DNA of 64,000 nt from Heligmosomoides polygyrus polygyrus (GCA_947396885.1 OX377206.1:83759960-83823959); one strand, 5' to 3'; counted from the stretch's first letter, positions 1 to 12,175 are shown. A program made the numbers and translations. Notes: a model not told the origin generated them from the sequence alone.

Positions 1-770
1 TAGTTTCCACAATGAATATGCAAAGAAGCAAAAATATTGCTTCATAGGCGCGAGATCAGGTGCTCGATTCCCTGCCTTGTAGTATTTTCGCTCTTTTTCT
101 ACATAATCGATGCTTGGAAGGTATTGCCTTGTATGACGGTGAGACTCCATAGTGAACCACCGCGGCCCCTTACCGAGTAGGCTCAAGGACATCCCAAAAA
201 TGAACATGACATCTCCTCCCTATTTGAAGGGAGGAGATTCCCGCCGTGGTATTCATTTGCGGCCTTTTGACACACGCCAGAGATCCTTTTCTCTAGAGCT
301 ACACCCATGGTTGTTTCGAAGCGGGCGCAACTCAGTACATGCTGACCTTAGATCGTGGTGACAGAAGTCATCTGGACAAAAAGAATGAAAAATAAACGAA
401 GACAAAATACTGATTCCAAATTTCAATTCGCTTCTTTTCAATTCAGAAGATTCATGTCTTCAGAGGTAAAACAAACTTACCACACCTTCCATTAAATCGG
501 TTCGATCACTGTATTTTATAGCAGTGACGTCAATCAGTACACCTTCGCTGACAGAAAGAAAGGCTTCGTGAGTAGATGTCATTACTCTCTTCACTTTCGC
601 TTTGAACAAAACCTCTGAAAGCAAAACATGTTCCAAAGTATTCGATGACACTGTAATTCTAGATAGGGAAGAGAGGGGTTGGGTCTACTCAGTACCTTCT
701 CCTCCTCCTCCTCCTCCAAGTGACAGTTTTTCCTTAGTCAAAGCATGATTTAATATCTACCTACAGTTAT
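1..770. other. No gene or repeat recognised
   Basis: Open frames here are short, overlap on both strands and show no domain, signal peptide or splice pattern that I can support. A short CTC trinucleotide run lies near 700-717. Confidence 0.5.
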
Positions 771-1830
771 AATGTACAGTCCACTCCTATAACGCCTCCG
801 GATAAGGTGCGGATACAACACTACCCCCGTTATAGCGCGGTTCTGGGAGGAAAATGACCTCCGTTATAAGGCGACCAGGGCTCAGTTCTGGTCTCGCACA
901 AAAATTAGAACCAGCAAGATGCTGACTGCATTTGTGATCAGACGTATCCTTCTATTGCCTCGTTCATAGACACGACCAGAACCGCGTGGCAATGTATTAG
1001 ATGCACATAGACGTTTTTCATGCGTGCGCGGCCCACAAAAGTGTTTCATAGTCAGCAATACGTCGAGCACAGTATAAGACTAACGGTAGTCGTTACAAGC
1101 TGCCGTAAATTAAAAGGTTTCCTCTATCAGAAACGACAGACGGTGTGGATTAAAGCTCAGATTATTCAAAACAATATTCTACACGAAAGCCTAAAGCAGC
1201 TGGAATAGAGATTATATGCTGTTAAACCATGTTTTGTTGCGATAAGAGCTCTCGCGCCATGCAAGACTTGTACCTGCACCCTCTTCTTTACGGGCACGCC
1301 CACAGTAACAGTGCTGTTTGATCACACGGAACATCCCGATATCGTGGAGTGTTGAGAGGTCGTTGCAGCTAGAATATGGCGAACGCGGCGCGCGATTGAA
1401 CAGCGCTGATAGCGTGATGAGCTAAGATCCTGTCCGGAAACAAGGTAGTGGGGGTCCATGTTCTGCCTGGAGGACGAGTTGTGATGGCGGCAAAAGATAT
1501 TGTAACATCAGATTTCTAGCTTTTGTTGATCACGTCTAACTTACCTCCGGTACCCGTTATTCCTTACACGTATCTGTCATACTTATACATACAGCAGAAA
1601 ATACCTCTGAGGACAAGACTTCATTAAAAATCTAAAGATATCCTTTGCCTTTACGCTGTCCTCGTGGTCACATATTTCATTACTTTAGCCATATTTAGCC
1701 ATTGTACGAGATTCTAAATAAATCTACGCGTGAAAGAGTCTAAAAAAGGTTACCGCCGGTTAGGACGCGACTCCCGTAATAACGCGGATTTTCTCCTGTC
1801 CCTTTAACCACGTCATAACGAGAGAAGACT
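771..1830. repeat. Possible remnant of a DNA transposon
   Basis: Both ends carry short GC-rich blocks of the type TATAACGCG / CGTAATAACGCGG, in opposite senses (about 785-880 and about 1750-1825). This resembles the terminal repeats of pogo/Tigger-type elements, but I see no transposase between them and no clear target duplication. It may be two unrelated repeats. Confidence 0.2.
1230..1290 (-). repeat. Remnant of tRNA-derived SINE, family 2
   Basis: The stretch aligns by eye with the tRNA-like part of the better copy at 30773-30960 and with 27936-27990: all share a TTTTGTTGCGATNA-type block followed by a GGCGCC-like region and a decayed B box. It is heavily decayed. Confidence 0.4.
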
Positions 1831-3330
1831 TTATATGCATCCGTGTTTATCATTCACGAATGAAAATATCGGTGACCTCATTTCTACAGCTCCACCGGTC
1901 CCACTCTAGGTTCTACTTATTCAACGCAGAACAACACATCAGAAGGGAACTGAAACCTTCAGTTTCGACTGCTGAGACCTCTAACTTTAACAAAGGATTG
2001 TGACCATTTAAAGATCAATATACGCTGACAGAAGACCGTACACCGGATTACCACGTGATGTTTAAAAGACATAATGTTCAATTCGTTCGTATTATCACCA
2101 ACGCCCAACGTTAAAAATGAAATTAAGAAATCGCTTACGGTCGCATTTCTCGTTTCCACATAACTTAGACTTTTTCGTTGTTACGGGATGTTTCGCTGCG
2201 TGTCCCAGGAGACACAAGAGCTAAATTATAGAAATCTTTTAATCACGCACACATAAACTGAAATTGAACTCTCGCACCTGAACAAGTAAAACTGCCTTCA
2301 TTATCACGGTGATATTTCTAAACCACTAACAGTATCACACAAACATAATCTGAAAGAAAGCCGTTAATAGGGACCGAAACAGCTAGCAGCGGCATTCGAA
2401 CGGAATGATGATGAGTTTAGCAAAGTAAATACTAGCCAAAACATAAGTCGTTAGCGCAAAGCGCTTTAGGATGTAACAAAAAAAAATGGAGCTCGACTTT
2501 CAACTGCAGCGTGCCCCTTCTCACCAAGAAGCACAACTCAATGTGAATAACTAGTTCGTACTATTGCACCTTCACAACTTCGATGTTGAAAAAAGCCGCG
2601 CAAACATCAAGGGAGGAGAGAGGGGTTATTTGAGGTGCCAATCACGCATATGCCCGTCTTCAAAATTTCGACCTAGTAGAGTCCATTCTTCTTAGCATTG
2701 TATCACTTATATTTTATTCTCTATATTAGTTATGTTACTGGTTGTCCTTCGATAGCTCTATGACTTGTCTGTAAGCCTGTTAGTCATTCCCAATAGTCAG
2801 CTGCGAGCTGTTCTTGTAATGTTTAAAAACAGTGGCGCACAAGGGACCAGGTGGCCCAGCTGCGATTCCGCCTCATATCACAGCATAAATAGGGGTCGCA
2901 GAATGCCTTTGCATGATTCATAGTTGTCTCTCATCCTTTTCAATTCTTCTAAATCCCGTCTTAGCATTTCCACGTACATCATCATGTGTATTGACTCTAT
3001 ATAGGGCTTAATTACCCAAGTTTGAGGATGTGTAATAGCCGAGAGCGGTTCGCGGGTCGTTGATGGCATGACAAGGCCCGCGTGACACTAGGATTGAGCC
3101 GAACTGCCCACTGGCTTAGTATGTACATATTTGGTCAGACTTATTTCCCACCCTTCTATCGTAAGATGGAAAGCAGAACAAAAAAGGCAATCTAGGCTTA
3201 TCTCCGGTGTGAAACCTGAAGGTTACTGCAGTGCGTCGGTGGGTGATCTCTGTCGAGCAGATCACATTCAATTTTACAGTCGTCAAAGAGACTGTGTGAA
3301 GGCAGGTGGGACCGGCTGGATCACTTTGGT
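1831..3330. other. No gene recognised
   Basis: There are only short overlapping open frames without recognisable motifs. Nothing here can be supported as coding. Confidence 0.5.
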
Positions 3331-3340
3331 CTTTGATTTT

Positions 3341-3379
3341 CCAGGCTCTGACGAAGGCGAAAAGCCGGAACATTAGCCG
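3341..3379 (+). ncRNA. Decayed hammerhead-ribozyme-like motif of a Penelope-like element
   Basis: The order of parts is CUGACGA, a GGC/GCC hairpin, then GGAAC, followed by AUUAGCC. The 5' flank AGGCU can pair with AGCC after the presumed cleavage position, giving a helix I of about four pairs. Compared with the intact-looking copy at 22215-22254 the core GAAA is changed to GGAA, which should abolish activity. Such motifs are known from the terminal repeats of Penelope-like elements, so this probably marks an old PLE end. No PLE protein was seen beside it. Confidence 0.35.
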
Positions 3380-4740
3380 TATAAAGCATTAACGTCAAGG
3401 ATTTGACTACAATCAAACCACCACAAGGAGTTTAACTTACTATGCCAAGACTCTCAGACAGACGAATCTGGTCAACAAAAAGGCAATCTTAGAAAATGAA
3501 TGGCAAATTCATGGTCGGCAGGTTAAATATAACAACGCCCATAGGCATGGTATAGCCGAGATCAGTGCTCTTGTTCCCGCCACCCTTGCTCATCAGCACT
3601 CACCGTAATCTACTGCACCGTACTCCACCGCAATGCAAAAACAGATAGCACATTCATGATCAAAGCCTCGAATAATCTCAGGGGCAATATTTGGGCGAAA
3701 TCTTTAACCATCGCCCGAAAGCATCACTCACCAGTACCTACCGTAACCAGTCGTAGTTGGTCGAAGGCATCCCACATAGCCCACCTCGACAATGCTTGGA
3801 CGAGATTTTTCTCTACTTCTCCTCAACCACCTCTGATGTGAACATTCAACTGTGCCGGTGTACTTTTTTCTTACAAAGGAGGACATAGTGGAATCACTAA
3901 GATCCTTATCGGAAACCGATGTTGACTTCAAAAAAATTTACTGTGGTCGTTACCATTAACACATCACAGTGTGCAGTACAACTTATATTATAGGACATGC
4001 TATTATAAGTGTTGCGGCGGAAATGGGAGAAAAGGCGGCAAAGACAGTTTTTGCATGGGGTACAGTGACAGGACGAAAAGCTGAAGGTCACAACGTCGAC
4101 TTGGGCGATCTTCTGAATGCATAAAGCAAAATAGAATTCTGTTATTCGCCGTCGCACGATAGGGAAAAGCTCGAAACAACTAAATGTTAGAAAGGCAAAT
4201 GCAATCCCAGTGAGCGGGGTCCACCTCATAATGGGACTTGTGTTCTACCCCTCGTCCTTTTGGCGTTTCCACTATCCCCCACCCCTGGGTTTCTGCGAGA
4301 GTCTAATGGCTGCCACACGTACATTATGTTGCAGGTCTTTCCATTTCAACTATTATATAAATGTACGTATAAGGTGGACCTTCCCTTGTTGTGATTGCAC
4401 CGAAAGGCATGCAAAAAATGCGTCTTTCAATTTATTGAAGCTAGCGATAATCTGTTAGAACCTGACCAAACAGAACAATCTTGATTAATGAGTATTTGGA
4501 AATGTTGTTAAATAATAACAATTCCGAAACCCATTCAAATGTCCGTATCAAAAAAAAAACGAAAGTGGAAAGAGCTTCAATTAAAAAAGCGAGAAAAAAT
4601 TACGTGAAAGTTGACTACACATGGTAGGGACACCCTCCAGCTCTTTCATAAACGGCAGCTTTGTCCTATTCGTAACAAAGTTAGATATCCTCCTACAGTT
4701 CGAATTCGACCTCTTCAGAGTGAAAGGCCAGTCTGAAAGC
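3380..4740. other. No gene; one small shared repeat block
   Basis: No supported coding sequence. The block around 4262-4315 (a C-rich run, then GAGAGTCTAATGGCTGCC) recurs at about 11555-11600 inside a repeat with inverted ends, so it belongs to a dispersed repeat. Confidence 0.4.
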
Positions 4741-5325
4741 CTGAAATCATATAATCCTTCTCGGGATCCGCCTCGCATTTTACTTCTACGGGAAGTCGTG
4801 GAAGTATTTTGAATGCGTATTTGGCCTACTCAATGACTTGCGCTGGCCAGCTGATGAGCAAGTCAGTGATTTATTCTTCCCATACAAGTTGGCTAATAAT
4901 TCATGAATAAAGATAAAGGTCGGCGATGTTCAGTCCCCTTTGGGATGCGCCACGCATTCTACTTCTACGGGATGTCGTGGAGGCGAGTTGAATGCGCATT
5001 TGGCCATACAATAATGACTTGCGGTGGCCAGCCGATGAACAAGTGAACGCTTTATCCTTCCCAGGCAAGTCTGGTGCCGATTCACCGACCCCTAATGATG
5101 GAAGGCTTGCCTGGCCCGGGCGGAAAATCCGTACCAGGAACCTGGCATCGGATTCACGCGACAGCCGGCGCCTCCTCCAACTGCGCTCAACGCCCCCTCT
5201 AATTCATGCACTCCGGGAAAATGGAAGGCTTGGCCGCTCTGATCAAGAAACCCGAATCAAGATCCTGGAATCGGGTGCACGCAACAACCGACGCTTCTCG
5301 GATGCGCTACCACGAGCTTCTCAGT
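4741..5325 (-). repeat. Cluster of three tRNA-derived SINE copies (one full, two partial)
   Basis: A near full-length copy lies at about 4914-5205, minus strand. Read on minus it has a tRNA-like head with an A box of the type TAGCGCAGT and a B box of the type GGTTC(G/C)NNNTCC, a middle section with GAATTGGTACCAGAC, and an end with GGCGCATCCCAAAAGG and a CTTTATCC-type tail. A truncated copy lies just before it (about 4750-4905) and a head fragment just after (about 5213-5325). The same family recurs throughout the window. Confidence 0.8.
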
Positions 5326-5815
5326 CTAAATGTGGTGTACTACTATTTCTTTGGGACCTACAGCTGCCAGAGTAGCTTCACTCTCCTATGCTGCTCCAGC
5401 CCATTCTTGAGATTGACCGAGTCCCCTGACGCTAATACGGGTCTACTGGGCTCTTGAGCTTCAGAATAAAGGGTGGTGAGGCGAAACACTACTAGGTCTA
5501 CATTCCCTCCAAATTACGATTGCGACCTAAATGTTTTTGGATAAGTTCCTTTAATATCATGAAAGCTATAAAAGTTGGACCGCTGCAGTTGGTGCATCAG
5601 AGAACCAGGTGAAGCTTCAAAAGCCTTGTGTAACTGTGTCTAAACGGCAAATCCGATTTCTCTTGCAGTGGTGCCAGCCCATATTAAAAACATACCCGTT
5701 ACTTTTTCATACCTCTTTCTCATAGGTTTATTATTCTGGAGCAATCTAGTGGGGTGGGGGCCGAAGATCACTGCCATGCTGTCCTGCTGTGTGTTATATG
5801 AAATGTCCAACCCCT

Positions 5816-5983
5816 GGGGCCGGATTCACCAACCACTTACGTAACTTTAACGGAGAATTGTAAGCAAAAAGCTCAAATAAGGTGGCTTATCAAGCGATAT
5901 GATGGGCGACAAGCCGCGTTATCTAAGCTTTTCGCTTACAATTCTCCGTTAAAGTTACGTAAGTCGTTGATGAATTCGACCCC
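5816..5983. mobile_element. Palindromic MITE, copy 1
   Basis: About 60 bases at each end are near-perfect inverted repeats (ends GGGGCCGGATTCA and TGAATTCGACCCC; inner part ACTTACGTAACTTTAACGG). The middle also folds (AGCTTTTCGC), so the whole 168 bp can form one hairpin. There is no coding capacity. A diverged relative lies at 27550-27731. Confidence 0.75.
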
Positions 5984-8120
5984 TGGAGAGAGTGCATCCC
6001 CTAGCTTGTATTGGGCCCTATTTTCGATAAAATAAACCAAAATAGCAACAAAACAGCAGTGGCGAAGCTACAGCAGCAACCAGCACGACATTCAGTAACG
6101 ATCTGTCTAACAAAGGAATAAGATTTGGACGTTCCGACGAGGAAGTTTCCGAACTCGGCGTACTATCTACACAATATCAGGCCCTCCCTCCCGACTAGGA
6201 TAGAGCCCATAACCATCCCACATATTTCCATGCAGCGCATCTCATAAAACTGCAAGAAGCAACATACAACACAGGTTCACATACCTGTTATACAGTGAAG
6301 GCCTCAAATTCATTCAATCCTATTAATCCCATCTAAAAACATCAAAATTCAAAGGAAAGAAGAACCTGGAATCGCTTCGTTGGGTGAAAGTGACACTAAA
6401 CGGGCTTTCACTCCCGTTTTGAAAGCTGAAACGTCAAGTTAAAATCTGAGAGCTGTTCCGTACGATTTACAAGAACATTCAGATCAAGCCATACAAATGA
6501 CGTAATAAATGCAGAAAAAAAAAAACAGAATCAAAGGGAGCAGCTCTTAATTAACGAAAGCATCATGTCCTAGAATAGTGAGCCCTAATGTGAAAAAAGC
6601 AGAACTCATCGTCATAAGGGTGCACCCCCATATCCGTATTGCGCCCGTAAAATTGATAAATAAGGCGCAGAACAACGTATACAATTTCCTCCTAGCGCCA
6701 AAATGTTGCTATGGCTAACTATATAAGTCCTTTAACTCACATTTAATTAAAAATAAGAACTTATTCAAGGAATTGATGCAATGAACACGTGTACTAAGAG
6801 TGAAAGTGAAAAGTGTGACCTAGAAACAAGTGGTCAAGCTGGCGCAAATCCCCTACTGTACTCGTCCTTTAAATGGCAACCGTCCACGTTTTATTCGAGG
6901 TTCTCAGCAACCTTTGCGAAACACGTATGAGCGTTGGACGCACGCTGGTTGCAGTAGGGGCTTTATAAATGTTTAGGAAATATTAAACTCTAGTAAGAAA
7001 CGAAGGAGGGTATAGGGCGCACGGAGAGCGAAGACATCGGTTCCCCTGTGTGTCTTCCCGATAAAGTGAGTGTGCAGGCGCGGGAGTACCTTCGTCGGAT
7101 TACCGCCGAGCGTGACGCGCTCGTCGCCTGTGTCTCTAGTGGGGAGAGAGCCACGTCGACATGTGCGAGTTTCTGAAGCCTTGGCGTTGGGACGATGATG
7201 CTAGAATGTTCAGGTTTTGGACCCGCCAGGTGCTAGAACTGGGGGTTTTCTAAAGGATATGGGGTATGACTACCTATATCTGTGTCAGTACACTAGCACT
7301 GCGCGCATTAAGTGCGCCCAGCATAGGCTCAGGGATAGGAAATAGTGCCCAATTTCTTTCAGAAAGCTCCCAGCTGCGTTCCTTCATGGACCCGAAACCT
7401 GAACGTTCTAACATCTACATCAGAACGGGTTTCGGCCGTGTACCGTAGACTTTCGTGCTAACCCTTCATACTAAATCGGTCTGATACGAAACTATATCCT
7501 CTCCAGATGAATGCGGAGGCAGACCCATGAGATAACAGAACTCCGCTATATGGACTGCTGCAAACGGGACCAAGAACTCCGTCAAACAAGCACCATGTGC
7601 AAATCTCTTCGTCGGATGGCGCAGACGTTGCTGCAGTACGGCTGTGCCAGCCGGGTGTGTCGGAAGCACCGTTGCCGGAGAACTGGTCCGCTTGGCATAG
7701 TGCCGAGGCGGCGCGCGGTATTTCGTCGTGTCGTCTCGTGCACTCCACGCCTCCCTGTTCGCCACACCCCGGAGTCCCTTCCCTAGCCCAACCTGGAAAG
7801 TCACTCTGCTCGTCTGACTCTCGCCGCTCGCGCGTGACGGAATTTTTCGGGGACCAGTTCTCATGTAATCACTTTGTTGTCCTGCGCCCTCGTTGGAGAC
7901 ACCCGCACGCACGCACGCGGAGCGAGAACATGCTATGGAGCGCGTTTCGTTACGCGACTTGGGATCTGGGAATGTAACAAATCCCTATTATGTATGTAAA
8001 CCCACCGTTGGTCTAGGTTGTACTGCAAGTCTCTGCTCTGCTGGCGATCTTACGTGGGTTTATTGTAGTACTTGGTTTCCTTCTATTCTGTTCTGTCTTG
8101 TATAGGGTTTAGGCCTATGT
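5984..8120. other. No supported gene
   Basis: Several open frames of 60-150 codons overlap one another on both strands at 7458-7977. They are a consequence of high GC content and lack signal peptide, domain or splice-site support. The rest holds nothing I recognise. Confidence 0.5.
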
Positions 8121-8124
8121 TACA

Positions 8125-8212
8125 TGTTTCACCATAAGGCCTACGTTATACTTCGCCGACGCTGTTGTCGGCGACGTCGGCGAAGTATAACGTAGGCCGT
8201 AGTGGTGAAACA
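8125..8212. mobile_element. Short hairpin MITE
   Basis: Arms of about 37 bases (8125-8161 and 8175-8212) are inverted repeats with two or three mismatches, outer end TGTTTCACC and inner end CTTCGCCGACG, with a loop of about 13 bases. There is no coding capacity. I see no convincing target duplication. Confidence 0.65.
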
Positions 8213-8301
8213 GGGTATAGTGGGTTACTACGTATGATAACTACCTGTTAGTACCTGAGTTATTTGTTCAGGCGTTCATTGCCTAATCGCTTGTCTTGTT
8301 C

Positions 8302-8650
8302 GGCGCAAATAGGGTCCGGGGGGGGGGGGGGGGGGGGAGGGGTCACCTTATAAAAAGTGTCATCGACACGAAGAAAACGAGACAAGGCACACTGATAGTA
8401 AAGAAAACAGCACAGATTTAGGCAGGGGAAGGGACTCCAGGGTGTGGCTCAAGTGACGCATCCGTGTTAAAATTGCCTACATCCTGGAGTTCCCTCACTT
8501 GTCCAATTAGGAAGCACATAAGACGCGGATCTATAATCGAAACGAAGAGATAAGACGGCATTTAGATTCGCTGTATATAGCTACTAGCCACGCCGGCCCG
8601 CAGCGCCATGCTGTGGTGACCCCCCCCCCCCCCCGGACCCTATTTGCGCC
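8302..8650. mobile_element. hAT-like MITE with poly-G terminal repeats and an 8-bp target duplication
   Basis: The ends are inverted repeats: GGCGCAAATAGGGTCC followed by a run of 20 G and GGGGTCACC at 8302-8347, mirrored by GGTGAC, a run of 15 C and GGACCCTATTTGCGCC at 8614-8650. The element is bounded by TCTTGTTC on both sides (8294-8301 and 8651-8658). That 8-bp direct repeat is the length expected of hAT-superfamily insertions. There is no transposase, so it is non-autonomous. Another long G run, 8677-8690, lies just outside. Confidence 0.8.
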
Positions 8651-8762
8651 TCTTGTTCTAATTCAATGAACCATGTGGGGGGGGGGGGGGTTAGTTGTTG
8701 AATCGACATGCAGTGCGATTTGATTACATTTGTGTGGGCGTCTTGGCTTCTTGTATTTCTGG

Positions 8763-9798
8763 TCAGTGAATGAGGACGTGGTTCCCTCGATCGAGTATAA
8801 TCAACAACTGAAACCACTTCTTATTATTATGATTGAAATAGGTCAGTTCTTTGCTTTCGCGGGATTCAGTCGGTGACGGCTGTCGGCTGTCTGTGAAATG
8901 CGTTACGCGGCCGGCCCACCCAATTTTCGACGACTTGGCCAATGCAACAGCGTCTCTGGTCCTCGAACTTTGACGAAGCTCGGAGCTCCGGAGACCTTCT
9001 TGTACTTCTTGAATCATGTAACTCCTAGCATCGTCCTCTCGACCCCACACTGCGCGACGCTGATTGCGTGTTCACCCTCCTTTCGCGTAGCCCTGAGGCG
9101 TACGTTAGAACAGGAGGAGCAATGGAGTCGAATAGGTGGGCACGGTGTCGGATGTTCTTCGTCTTCTTCGCGACTTCTTCGGCACTCTTGAAAGCTCCCC
9201 AAGCCGCTCTTTTCCTCATGCCCAACTCTGGCACTAGGTCTTTGGCTATGTTTTTATCGCGACCTAGATACATGTAGCTAGCTGTTCGTTGCTAGCTGGA
9301 GATGCTCGTTCCACCGAGCGAAAACGAGGTATCAGAAACTTCTCCGTTCCTCATGAACATCGTCTTCGTAAGATTCAGCTGCAGCGCAACGTTCGGGTAT
9401 ACACGATTGAAGTCGACCAACTCATTCCGCTTGGCTGATGCTCGGAATTATGACCATGATGTCATCATGGAAGCGAAGGTGGTGCAATTGCCGGCCGCCG
9501 ATCTCCACTTCCATGTCTTCCCACGATAGGTCCCACGTGAAGTCTTTGAGGGTGGCGTTGAAGAGCTTCGGGGATATGTTATCCCCTTGCCGGACTCCTC
9601 TCTTGACACTGACGACGACATCGTTGTAGAATGATGAGATCATGATGGTGAATTCGCTCTACATCTCCTGGCATGTTCTGATGCACTGACTATCACTAGG
9701 TACGCCTTGCATGATCGGGGCCTGGAAGACAGCTTCAGGGTCGACATAGTCGAAAGGCTTCTTCCAGTCGAGGAAGGCAATGTATAGCTGCAGTTTGT
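8763..9798 (-). pseudogene. RTE-type LINE, C-terminal half of the ORF (broken)
   Basis: On the minus strand the reverse-transcriptase core is read at 9422-9643: a VKRGVRQGDNISPKLF motif (conserved RT block with the RQGD signature) and RQLHHLRFHDDI, where the catalytic box normally reads FADD and is here FHDD. Downstream, about 9025-9270 encodes PELGMRKRAAWGAFKS and RAHLFDS, and about 8763-9000 encodes LRSSELRQSSRTRDAV and SKIGWAGRVTHF, the RTE C-terminal region. Frames shift several times, so it is dead. The N-terminal continuation is displaced to 10992-11456 by a LINE insertion. Confidence 0.85.
9419..9798. repeat. 380-bp direct repeat flanking a LINE insertion, left copy
   Basis: This 380-bp stretch of RTE coding sequence is repeated at 10992-11371 with only about two visible mismatches (CTCTACAT/CTATACAT and GAGGAAGG/GAGGTAGG). 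Between the two copies lies only the 5'-truncated CR1-like LINE, so the pair behaves as an exceptionally long target-site duplication. Confidence 0.85.
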
Positions 9799-10991
9799 CT
9801 CACTGCCAACATGGCTTCAGAAAAGGAAGATCAACTGAAACACAGATATTGGAATCTCTTGATGACTGGACCTTGGATATTGACAGAAGGCGCTATATCG
9901 ATGTGGTCTACTTCGACTTTGAAAAAGCATTTGATAGAGTCTCGCACAAACTGCTACTATTGAAATTAAATCAGGTGGGAATACATCCTCGAATACTGGC
10001 TTGGATTAAAAGTTTTCTTCACAATCGCACCTTTCAAGTGAGGGTTAATGGCTGTCTATCTAGTATAAAGGGAGCGCCTAGTGGTGTGCCTCAAGGTGGA
10101 GTCTTGTCACCTTTATTGTTCACTATTTATGTAAATGATCTGCCGCTGGAAATCGAACGGCTAGGTGTTACTTGTAAGTTGTTTGCTGATGACGTAAAGG
10201 TTTTTAGTAGTTTGCACAATGAGGAAGATTCTATTAGTATTCAATCCGCAATAGATGAGGTTGCTCTATGGTAGAACCTATGGAAGCTCCCTTTGTCTGT
10301 TAATAAAACTAAGGTGTTTCATCTGGGATCCACTAATCCCAGACACGCCTATGAGATTAATGGTACTGTTCTTGAAGGTGTCGACTGTATTAGGGATCTC
10401 GGCTTTCTCCTCGATTCTAAACTTAGCTTTGAGGAGCATTGCAAACACATTTCTAATAGGGCCGCGCAGAGGTTATTCCTCTTGTTTAAGTCCCTTAGTT
10501 CAAGTGATCCTTCCCTACTCATTAAGGCGTATAAAATTTATGTTCGCCCAATTCTTGAATACGACACATGTGTTTTCTATCCACGAAAGAAGGCAGTAAT
10601 TGACATGCTAGAAAAGGTCCAAAATAATTTCACAAGGAAGGTATTCATTAGAGCTCTTGGGTACACCTACAGTAGTATACCTCGCGGAATAATCAGAAAG
10701 CCAGAGCCGGATCGGAGTATTCCAAACTGAGCAAAAAAAAAAATAGAGGTCCCTGACGGGTTGGCAAGGTTCAAAAACGTTTTATCTGTGCACCTGAAGT
10801 GTTGACATTTAGTCGTTTCCAAAAAACTTCCTGCCATTCTCCTTGCCGTTGTGTTTTGTTCTTCTTAAACTTTTATTGTAGATCGTACAATGCAGTGTGA
10901 TCTATTGTAGCCAGTTCTGTTGCGTTTTATGTTTTCTTTGGCTTTATTTGGTTCTTGTAATCCCACATGTGGTTCCACATGTAATAAATTG
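9799..10991 (+). pseudogene. 5'-truncated CR1-like LINE inserted in the RTE element
   Basis: The plus-strand reading frame begins inside the reverse transcriptase: QHGFRKGRSTE, YFDFEKAFDRVSH (first catalytic Asp), SGVPQGGVLSPLLF and LFADDVKVF (catalytic FADD box). It continues through RDLGFLLDSKLSFEEHC and AYKIYVRPILEYDT of the thumb/C-terminal region to about 10730. One in-frame TAG at 10272-10274 interrupts it. Compared with the better copy at 12724-15243, the endonuclease and N-terminal RT are missing, as in ordinary 5' truncation. The 3' end is a perfect hairpin (ACATGTGG TT CCACATGT, about 10966-10984) followed by AATAAATT. The element lies opposite to the RTE host copy. Confidence 0.85.
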
Positions 10992-11456
10992 AACTCATTC
11001 CGCTTGGCTGATGCTCGGAATTATGACCATGATGTCATCATGGAAGCGAAGGTGGTGCAATTGCCGGCCGCCGATCTCCACTTCCATGTCTTCCCACGAT
11101 AGGTCCCACGTGAAGTCTTTGAGGGTGGCGTTGAAGAGCTTCGGGGATATGTTATCCCCTTGCCGGACTCCTCTCTTGACACTGACGACGACATCGTTGT
11201 AGAATGATGAGATCATGATGGTGAATTCGCTATACATCTCCTGGCATGTTCTGATGCACTGACTATCACTAGGTACGCCTTGCATGATCGGGGCCTGGAA
11301 GACAGCTTCAGGGTCGACATAGTCGAAAGGCTTCTTCCAGTCGAGGTAGGCAATGTATAGCTGCAGTTTGTGCTCACGGATTACATAATGAGATGTGAAT
11401 GTGGCCATTTGTGATGAATCATCTCCGAGACCTGTAGTATTCGCATGGGTGTTCAC
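10992..11456 (-). pseudogene. RTE-type LINE, N-terminal part of RT (broken)
   Basis: On minus this 153-codon frame reads IAYLDWKKPFDYVDPEAV (the RTE block that normally has DLKKAFDSV), IMQGVPS, ISSFYNDVVVSVKRGVRQGD and LHHLRFHDDI. It is the upstream part of the element whose C-terminal half lies at 8763-9798. The shared 380 bp (10992-11371) is present in both. The element is truncated at about 11456 and no endonuclease domain is seen. Confidence 0.85.
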
Positions 11457-11479
11457 CGTCTAGCGTTCTTCATGGTGAT

Positions 11480-11740
11480 TCCGGGGGACGGTCAGGAGGT
11501 ACACCCGCCCTGTTGGGGGGCGTGCGATCTTCCTCTCATCCCCCTTGCTCACCCACCCCCACACCCCTAGGCTTCACCGAGAGTCTAATGGCTGCCTTAC
11601 GAAACCCTTGGCACGCAAAGCAAAAGTTTCCTGTCCGTAGAACAGCGGCTGCACCCCTGACGCCACGCCCCTAGCAGAGGGCGGGTGTACCTCCTGTCGT
11701 GCTGCCGGTGACTCTGATGAGAAGCTAGCACCCTACGGAC
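11480..11740. repeat. Repeat with short inverted ends
   Basis: AGGAGGTACACCCGCCC near 11494 is mirrored by GGGCGGGTGTACCTCCT near 11680-11697. The interior contains the CGAGAGTCTAATGGCTGCC block also seen near 4290-4310. This looks like a non-autonomous element of unknown class. Confidence 0.5.
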
Positions 11741-12175
11741 AGCAAAAGGACTGATCAGTAGTTGCTAATGTTGCGGACGTCCATCCGGCCTTGGTGGCCT
11801 TCAACCGATCCGGAACCTTGTGTTCCGGGACAGATAGAACTTCTATGCAATTAGCCCCTTTCTGGTGGACGCTTTACATGGACATTTTAAAATAAAACCT
11901 CGTTCACGCATTTCTACATATGACCGTGACACTGGAAGGATTTTTATTTTATAATAGAAAACTGAAGTCCTGATCACGTTCTACCTCTCTGCTCGGCAAA
12001 AGCTGTGGAAGGTTTTATTGGAATCCCTCTTTGTTATTTAGTTTATCTCCTATTTTGACTAGTATTTCCATCATTCAGTGTGTAATTTCTATTTTTGTTC
12101 GTTTTTAACTTTTTTTGTCTTTGAGGCATCATATTCACCACAGCTACTCGTTTCTGCTATATTTATAACATATCT
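11741..12175. other. No gene recognised
   Basis: AT-rich and without supported features. Confidence 0.5.

Noticed and set aside
7458..7977. Overlapping open frames of 90-150 codons on both strands
   Set aside because: Several frames are open at once in a GC-rich stretch, with Arg/Pro/Ser-rich translations and no domains. Typical of non-coding GC-rich DNA.
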